A stretch of DNA of 30,493 nucleotides from positions 1 to 30,493 of the forward strand of contig JALKBU010000621.1 in the NCBI GenBank assembly GCA_023091735.1. The letters are read 5' to 3'. A program made the position numbers and the translations under genes. The DNA comes from Trichomonas tenax. Taxonomy: Eukaryota > Parabasalia > Trichomonadida > Trichomonadidae. Positions 26,174-30,493 of the stretch are shown in pieces. The notes under the pieces are model-generated. The model saw nothing but the letters and a program-made list of their open reading frames with translations, made no database searches and was not told the DNA's origin. Numbering within the stretch: position 1 is the first letter of the stretch; every line of letters begins with the position of its first letter.

Positions 26174-26288
26174 ATTTCGGCAAAGGCTGATGTTTTTCGC
26201 TTCTTTAGCTAGTGACTTCTTAGAGATACACATAGATACCAGATATTCACCAGCTAAAAAAGCGAAAAACATCAGCCTTTGCCGAAAT
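26174..26288 (+). repeat. Hairpin B3, 37-bp arms
   Basis: Arms 26174-26210 and 26252-26288 are 37 bases with one mismatch, around a 41-base loop (CTTAGAGATACACATAGATA ... ATTCACC). The loop-proximal part (CGCTTCTTTAGCT) is shared with B1; the distal part is private. Confidence 0.85.
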
Positions 26289-26317
26289 TACTTCGATGCA
26301 CAACTTTATTTTTGAAA

Positions 26318-26400
26318 GTGTTTTGGCCCGTTGCTGCTGCTGCGCGCAGCCATGCAGTATGGCATAGTTGCACACAACAGCAGAAATGGGCCAAAAACAC
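26318..26400 (+). repeat. Hairpin A4
   Basis: Arms about 26318-26338 (GTGTTTTGGCCCGTTGCTGCT) and 26376-26400, with a one-base bulge and few mismatches. Loop GCGCAGCCATGCAGTATGGC ... TTGCACAC is the inverted counterpart of A1. The palindrome GCTGCGCGCAGC recurs at 26339-26350. Confidence 0.75.
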
Positions 26401-26513
26401 CTATATAATGTTATTTATTTCTCTCACATCAAATTCAAATAGATATTCACCCTTTATTATTTTTTTTGACATTTTTTTGCTTTACATCAAATGTCACCTT
26501 TTAAAAATCTGAT

Positions 26514-26550
26514 AATCTGACACTTTACAACATGACTCGTTGACACGCAA
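26514..26550 (-). repeat. Terminal inverted repeat, right, of the hairpin element
   Basis: Inverted partner of 25475-25511. On the minus strand it is part of a longer open frame ending at 26494. Confidence 0.8.
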
Positions 26551-26629
26551 AACATCATATCGATTAACTCCGTTATTGGCGATAACAAATTGAAGATATT
26601 CTTTCATCATATACTGAAATATATATATC

Positions 26630-26638
26630 GAAAATTTT
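26630..26638. repeat. Candidate target-site duplication, left of element copy 2
   Basis: GAAAATTTT directly before the element; an identical 9-mer lies at 27684-27692 directly after it. The sequence is AT-rich and simple, so chance is possible. Confidence 0.5.
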
Positions 26639-27683
26639 GGCTCCACTTTTTTTTCTAGTTGACCTTTTTGTGTTTTGAGATTTTTAACGAGTAAACCCCC
26701 TTTCTGGACGAATCTGATGAAACATTTACATGCTGTTTGGGGTGCTGATTCTAGTGGTGCAATCTGTTTCATGATCTTAGCAAGGTATTACTTAATCATG
26801 ATATCATATGATTACAAACAGAAAACCATTACAAATCATTAATGTGCTTCTGTTATGAATCTCTTTGATGATTATAACAAATACATCTCACTATTATACA
26901 CTATTATAGCGTTCACTCGCTTATTTTTGCAAGAGTTCAGGTCGAAAAATCAAAAAACAGAAAAGAAAAAATACGCTACGCAGGAGTCAAACGGCATTCC
27001 TTTGCTCATACATCGAGAATACCTAAAGTTATTTTACCTCAAGTTCACACAAAATTTGCTCATTGGTAACATTACATATCAAATTTTCGACTTTACATGA
27101 CGAATAACAGATAATAAGTGTTAAAAATAGTGACTTTCGTTATTTTACATGTCGAAATTCGATGAAATCTCATTGAGATCCTCAATTTAAATAGACAAGC
27201 AAATGCTATAAACATACTCAGCACCCCTGAAAAGCACCAATTTCATATTAAAATAAATGGAATACTAAATAAGTTAAATTATTGCTTTTTTAAAAATACA
27301 AAAACAGAGTCTCATATTATTAAAATAATAATCTATAATCACACTGTTTATGAATGTATTAATTATAATTGATTTTGTTAATATATTTATAAATTCTGCG
27401 TTTTAATAAGGCTACATCTATATTATTAACATGCAGTTATACCTACAGTAGATAAGATAAGAGAAGAGCTTCCATCATCTTCCAATACAAGATAGTGTTT
27501 GTTTAAGCAAAATCATATTGGATTAGCGGCTTAGTCTTTGTTTGCAGAGATATTATTGATACCACTGTAAACAGAACCCCAGAAAGGCAAGTAAATGTTT
27601 TATCAGATCAGATCTGATCTATAGGGGGGTCACTCGTTAAAAATCGCAAAACTCAAAAGAGTAAACGAGAAAAAAATTCAAGG
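26639..27683. mobile_element. ~1.05 kb non-autonomous TIR element, copy 2
   Basis: Second, better-preserved copy of the element at 445-1500, same orientation. Imperfect TIRs at about 26651-26701 and 27627-27674. The 9-bp direct repeat GAAAATTTT abuts both ends; this length would fit Mutator-like transposition, a superfamily known in Trichomonas, but the terminal bases do not clearly assign it. No transposase. Inside, an 81-codon frame at 26855-27100 is open here but broken in copy 1. It lies 88 bases from the hairpin element and 184 bases before the RRM gene ATG. Confidence 0.8.
26855..27100 (+). CDS. Short ORF inside element copy 2, unknown
   Basis: 81 codons from ATG (MNLFDDYNKYISLLYTIIAF) to TGA. 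In copy 1 the equivalent frame is cut by TAG after about 30 codons and shifted by indels. No transposase or other motif recognised. Probably a relic or chance frame; reported because it is the only sizeable sense frame in the element. Confidence 0.25.
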   Translation: MNLFDDYNKYISLLYTIIAFTRLFLQEFRSKNQKTEKKKYATQESNGIPLLIHREYLKLFYLKFTQNLLIGNITYQIFDFT

Positions 27684-27833
27684 GAAAATTTTTATTATTT
27701 CAAAATTTTCTCGATTAACTCCCTACTTTTACTGAATGAATCGATAGAGTATATGTTTTTGTATCTACAAACATCAAGTTGAACATGTCTTGGAAAAAAA
27801 GTCGTGTTAACCTTATTGCTGGCGAAATAATTG

Positions 27834-27841
27834 TCACTTTT
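27834..27841 (+). promoter_or_regulatory. Initiator of the RRM gene
   Basis: TCACTTTT, central A at 27836, 32 bases before ATG 27868. It supports this ATG rather than a non-ATG extension beginning at 27847. Confidence 0.45.
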
Positions 27842-27867
27842 TTGACTTGAATTATAAATTAGCCATC

Positions 27868-28584
27868 ATGAGTTCAGGACCTAATCGAATTTTCCTCACT
27901 CAACTCAACATAGACACTACAGAGGATGACATCGGGAAAGTCTTCATGAAGCCAGGCCCAATTGTTAAGATATCTATGTTTCGAACCTCTAATTTCGTCA
28001 ATTTAAAATGTTGCATTATAACATATGAGGATCATGAGACAGCAAAGAAAGCCTTGGCGCTAAATGAAGTATTTATTCGAAATAGGTTTGTATCTGTTGA
28101 ATATGGTCACTCAAAGTCTAATTTTAAAAAGTCATTCAATCGTAATAAACGAAAATATATGAATGACAATCACCTCTGTAAGACCGATCCTATGTTGGTG
28201 AAATTTAGTGAATACAAACGCAAAGAAAAAAACAAAATTTTACTTAAAAAATCGCACCACAATCATAGACATTATCATAGACACTACACATCGAGTTCAT
28301 CAGAATCACAGCCATCAGAAAGTTCATCCGAGTCAGAATATACAAGTCCTACACAACCAGAAGTTAAATCGGAAGAGTCTAAAAGTGAAACAGAATCAGA
28401 TGAGCAATATGAAAGCAGCTCAGAATCATACAGTTCTTCAAGATCTGACTCAGAAAAAGAGAAACCTCATAAACATTATAGAAAACACAAGAAAGAACGA
28501 AAGCGCATAAAGCATCATTCAAGGCATCGAAGAATGAAGAAGAAATCATCCAGCAGCTCCTCGCTTATTGACTCGTCTGAATAA
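27868..28584 (+). CDS. RRM protein with Ser/Glu/Lys/His-rich tail
   Basis: 238 residues from ATG 27868 (MSSGPNRIFLTQLNID); the frame is open to 27847 only from TTG. One RNA-recognition motif at about 6-82: RNP2-like IFLTQL, RNP1-like CCIITYED (the usual aromatic positions are partly replaced), closing strand FVSVEYGH. A basic linker (FKKSFNRNKRKYM) follows. The last ~110 residues are low complexity: His/Tyr/Arg run (HHNHRHYHRHY), Ser/Glu/Asp blocks and a Lys/Arg/His end with SR/RS dipeptides (YSSSRSDSEKEK). The shape is that of an SR-related or other nuclear RNA-binding protein; Ser/Glu blocks invite CK2 phosphorylation. No precise orthologue is assigned. Its promoter lies just beyond transposable element copy 2. 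Confidence 0.75.
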   Translation: MSSGPNRIFLTQLNIDTTEDDIGKVFMKPGPIVKISMFRTSNFVNLKCCIITYEDHETAKKALALNEVFIRNRFVSVEYGHSKSNFKKSFNRNKRKYMNDNHLCKTDPMLVKFSEYKRKEKNKILLKKSHHNHRHYHRHYTSSSSESQPSESSSESEYTSPTQPEVKSEESKSETESDEQYESSSESYSSSRSDSEKEKPHKHYRKHKKERKRIKHHSRHRRMKKKSSSSSSLIDSSE

Positions 28585-28992
28585 CTCAGATAATATTGCA
28601 GTGTTTTGTTTTTGTTCGATATATTATGTTTTATAAAGTGTGTTTTAGATATACAGCAATTACCAATATATATATCACATTAAAGTTAATTGGTTCAAAG
28701 CAACAGAATTTGATAATCAATTGAAAAATTGCTTATAATACCATTTTCTCTTTGTTTGATTTGTTAATATGTGTCTCCATTGGGCTTCCAATTCAGATCC
28801 CCACGATAAAGATCTATTTAGTCAGAGATAGCGTGTTGTGCATAAAAGAGCATCGCTATTCACCGAAAATACTCTATATGTTTAATGCTTCATAGGTGCT
28901 TATTTATGTAATTGTCTGTTTATGGTTTTTATTTGCAAAAAAAGATAAATTTGTAAAATTTTAAAAAGAATGCATACCGTTTTATTTGTGGG
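28585..28992. other. Convergent intergenic region
   Basis: 408 bases between the 3' ends of the RRM and C2 genes. AT-rich; no gene, tRNA or clear repeat found. Confidence 0.5.
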
Positions 28993-29406
28993 TTACTTTT
29001 GCTGGGCCTGTGGCTTTGGTCTTGGTTGGAATGGTGGAACATCGTAATTATCAATATGGAGCTGAAGGTGAAGCTTGCAATACAATTTAGCTGTCTTAAT
29101 CTGATCGCAGTCGAACCAATTGTCAACAACTGTTCCTGGGATGATAGAGTTTAATTTGAAATTGAGAACGGCGAAATCTTCGTCTACTGTAACATCCTTG
29201 TCACTGACGATGATCCTCAATGTGTCATCTCTGCTAGTGATTGGGAATTGGAATGTCTCGTTCCACTTCGGATTAAGTGTGTTGTCCTTAACGCCTGTCT
29301 TGAACGTCTTATCGCCGAATGCGAGCTTAACGAATGGATCGCAGTCGCCGATGATATCCATCTTTGGAACATTCTTGGCTTCAATCACTTTAACATTGAG
29401 TTGCAT
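28993..29406 (-). CDS. Single C2-domain protein with Pro/Gln tail
   Basis: 137 residues. Residues 1-~115 form one C2 domain, a calcium-dependent phospholipid-binding fold (LNVKVIEAKNVPKMDIIGDC, NPKWNETFQF). The calcium-binding aspartates are all present: D17 and D23 in loop 1, D69, D71 and D77 in loop 3 (SDKDVTVDED). The last ~15 residues are Pro/Gln-rich (PPFQPRPKPQAQQK), a possible protein-binding tail. No membrane segment or second domain. Small single-C2 proteins of this design occur in trichomonads and plants; a role in membrane targeting or signalling is expected but the target is unknown. The start is supported by TCACTT 6-8 bases upstream. Confidence 0.9.
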   Translation of the reverse strand: MQLNVKVIEAKNVPKMDIIGDCDPFVKLAFGDKTFKTGVKDNTLNPKWNETFQFPITSRDDTLRIIVSDKDVTVDEDFAVLNFKLNSIIPGTVVDNWFDCDQIKTAKLYCKLHLQLHIDNYDVPPFQPRPKPQAQQK

Positions 29407-29408
29407 TT

Positions 29409-29414
29409 AAGTGA
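29409..29414 (-). promoter_or_regulatory. Initiator of the C2 gene
   Basis: On the minus strand TCACTT, central A at 29412, 6-base leader to ATG 29406. A textbook trichomonad arrangement. Confidence 0.55.
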
Positions 29415-29584
29415 ACTGTAAAACTGACATTTTCGAAAAAATAATTGACAACCCTTCAATATTTTTGACTTTGTAAATTAAAATTTGTTATGTAAAGTTT
29501 GGATAATAAATTACATGACAAAATATCATTTAACAAAAAATCGCACCTATTTGTGATATGATTTATGACAAATAAAGTAGTATG

Positions 29585-29770
29585 CAGAGTGTGATTTACC
29601 ATGGGAGTCCAAAATTTTGTCCATCCATGGCAAATCCTCACTCTGAGAATATCCATAATCATAATTTCCCTAATATATTTAAATTTAACAATTTTTCTAT
29701 AATTTATATCGAAATCTTAGTAATTTCCTATAATTTGTTATTAAAATTTCTAGTTTAATTAATATAGTCC
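29585..29770 (-). repeat. Hairpin repeat family C, copy 2
   Basis: Minus-strand copy of the 22040-22218 repeat. Read on the minus strand it begins near 29770 with ATTAATTAAACTAG, runs through TTTAATAACAAATTATAG, GATATAAATTATAG and GGGAAATTATGATTATGG, and ends in a hairpin at 29585-29645. Arms 29585-29604 and 29625-29645 are about 20 bases, mostly paired, with CCATGG at the inner end. The arm sequence is unlike copy 1, apart from the boundary CAGA/TCTG. Confidence 0.7.
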
Positions 29771-30376
29771 GTACAAAATCTCCTCCTAGGTTTCTCAATT
29801 TTTTGAGAACTTTTAACATACAAACATTTACGACAAAAATTGACAAAAAAGGAAATAAATCATGTATACAGTATTTATTTCAAAACTTATCAAAGTTTAA
29901 ATTTTTTTTGCTAATTTTTATTATATAGAATGGCGTTAAATATAGAGATGATCTTTTTACTTCAAATTCCTAAAATCCGCAAATTTCGTCGAAAATTTGA
30001 AAAAGTGTAATGAAATGAGAAAATAACATGATAAACGTAAACTGCATTGACTAAAGAAAGATATTTGACCTAAAAATACATAATTTACATTAATCGAATA
30101 AAATGTTGAATTATTGAAGGCAAATTGTATGAGATTTATATATGTTATGACATCAAATCTTTTATTCTATGCTCAGCAGTAATATTGCGGGTATAAAATC
30201 ATATTTTCAAAATCCAAAAAAATAAATTCTCATAGTAGTAATATAAGGGGGTGTATGTCGTTTTTTGTAACTATATATAGTGGGGACAATAACTAATATA
30301 TAATGGGGAAAAACTAAGTTAATTTTTATTATTATTTAATTTTTTAATAAGTAAAAAAGCAACTATACACACACAC

Positions 30377-30448
30377 AAATGAGCCCATCCCGCTGAGCAA
30401 GCTCAGCTTCGGGCTAGGATAAATGAGCCCGACCCAAGGGTCGGTCTC
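30377..30448 (+). repeat. Two tandem GC-rich hairpins sharing AAATGAGCCC
   Basis: Both units begin AAATGAGCCC (30377-30386 and 30421-30430). Unit 1 has an outer stem AGCCC/GGGCT and an inner perfect GCTGAGC-AA-GCTCAGC. Unit 2 has 11-base arms 30425-30435 / 30438-30448 paired at 10 of 11 with a centre of AA. They stand out in base composition from the AT-rich surroundings and may be the edge of an element continuing past the window. Confidence 0.65.
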
Positions 30449-30493
30449 GTTCTTCTTAACCTGATTATATAACGGTTTTTTATCATTTGTGGA

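Larger units (their letters stand above)
25475..26550. mobile_element. 1.08 kb element of modular hairpins with terminal inverted repeats
   Basis: Ends are inverted repeats of 37 bp (25475-25511 and 26514-26550), 35 of 37 matching, core GTTGTAAAGTGTCAGATT. Between them lie alternating hairpin modules: A1 (25655-25721), B1 (25725-25782), A2 (25827-25881), B2 (25943-26021), A3 (26076-26135), B3 (26174-26288), A4 (26318-26400). A1 and A2 have their loop in one orientation, A3 and A4 in the opposite; all B loops run the same way. No protein gene is visible; frames at 25851-26096 and 25982-26212 are products of the palindromes. It resembles foldback elements in having inverted modular ends, but the conserved-loop pattern is unfamiliar to me. 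Confidence 0.75.
29407..30493. other. Right-edge non-coding region with repeats
   Basis: 1087 bases with no supported gene. 29585-29770 is repeat C2. 29771-30240 is AT-rich with nothing recognised. 30262-30310 has two imperfect copies of an AACTATATATARTGGGGA-like block. An AC run lies at 30366-30377 and two GC-richer hairpins at 30377-30448. The short minus frame at 29456-29662 crosses repeat C2 and is not a gene. Confidence 0.5.

Noticed and set aside
25851..26212. Open frames on both strands in the hairpin element
   Set aside because: They follow palindromic modules and have no protein-like character of their own.
25475..26550. CRISPR-like array
   Set aside because: Units are hairpins of unequal size and mixed orientation in a eukaryotic context, without regular spacers.
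26561..27722. 11-base direct repeat CGATTAACTCC on both sides of element copy 2
   Set aside because: It is 68 and 28 bases away from the element ends, and nothing around it matches, so it is probably chance.

Overview
The window looks like nuclear DNA of a parabasalid flagellate, most likely Trichomonas vaginalis or a close relative. The sequence is strongly AT-rich. The intact genes are single uninterrupted reading frames, and most have a trichomonad-type initiator (TCA followed by A/T-rich bases) a few to about 35 bases before the ATG. A broken BspA-like leucine-rich-repeat gene, many coiled-coil proteins and abundant non-autonomous repeats fit the same picture. The species call is inference from these traits; no rRNA or tRNA gene is visible to confirm it.

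Layout. 1-1975: no intact gene; holds copy 1 (445-1500) of a ~1.05 kb element with long terminal inverted repeats. 1976-5584: a large USP7-type deubiquitinase. 5856-6353 (minus): a small single-pass membrane protein, divergent from three coiled-coil protein genes on the plus strand (6610-7638, 7870-9063, 9908-11164); the last is preceded by a degenerate tandem repeat. 11602-14869: two inverted, diverged ~205 bp repeats enclose a dead BspA-like gene, a small acidic protein gene and a Tat-SF1/Cus2-type splicing factor gene. 15204-15602: a stand-alone bromodomain. 15770-19357: a long LRR plus disordered protein. 19576-20562 (minus): a beta-propeller protein. 20563-22396: gene-poor, two doubtful small minus-strand frames. 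22397-23515: a PPP-family phosphatase. 24163-24426 (minus): the amino-terminal stub of a protein kinase. 24427-27683: a repeat block, with a 1.08 kb element of modular hairpins (25475-26550) next to copy 2 of the 1.05 kb element (26639-27683). 27868-28584: an RRM protein with a charged Ser/Glu/Lys/His-rich tail. 28993-29406 (minus): a C2-domain protein. 29407-30493: non-coding, with hairpin repeats.

The genes do not form an operon or pathway. They are individually promoted housekeeping or regulatory genes: ubiquitin removal, splicing, chromatin reading, phosphatase signalling, calcium/lipid binding, and cytoskeletal-type coiled coils.

The most unusual material is non-coding. (1) The 25475-26550 element has 37 bp terminal inverted repeats and two alternating families of hairpins in which the loop is conserved and the stem differs while remaining self-complementary. 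(2) A second repeat family does the reverse: its flanks are conserved and its hairpin stem varies with compensation. It lies at nearly the same distance and orientation upstream of the phosphatase and C2 genes. (3) The phosphatase gene has a candidate 5' leader made only of A residues.
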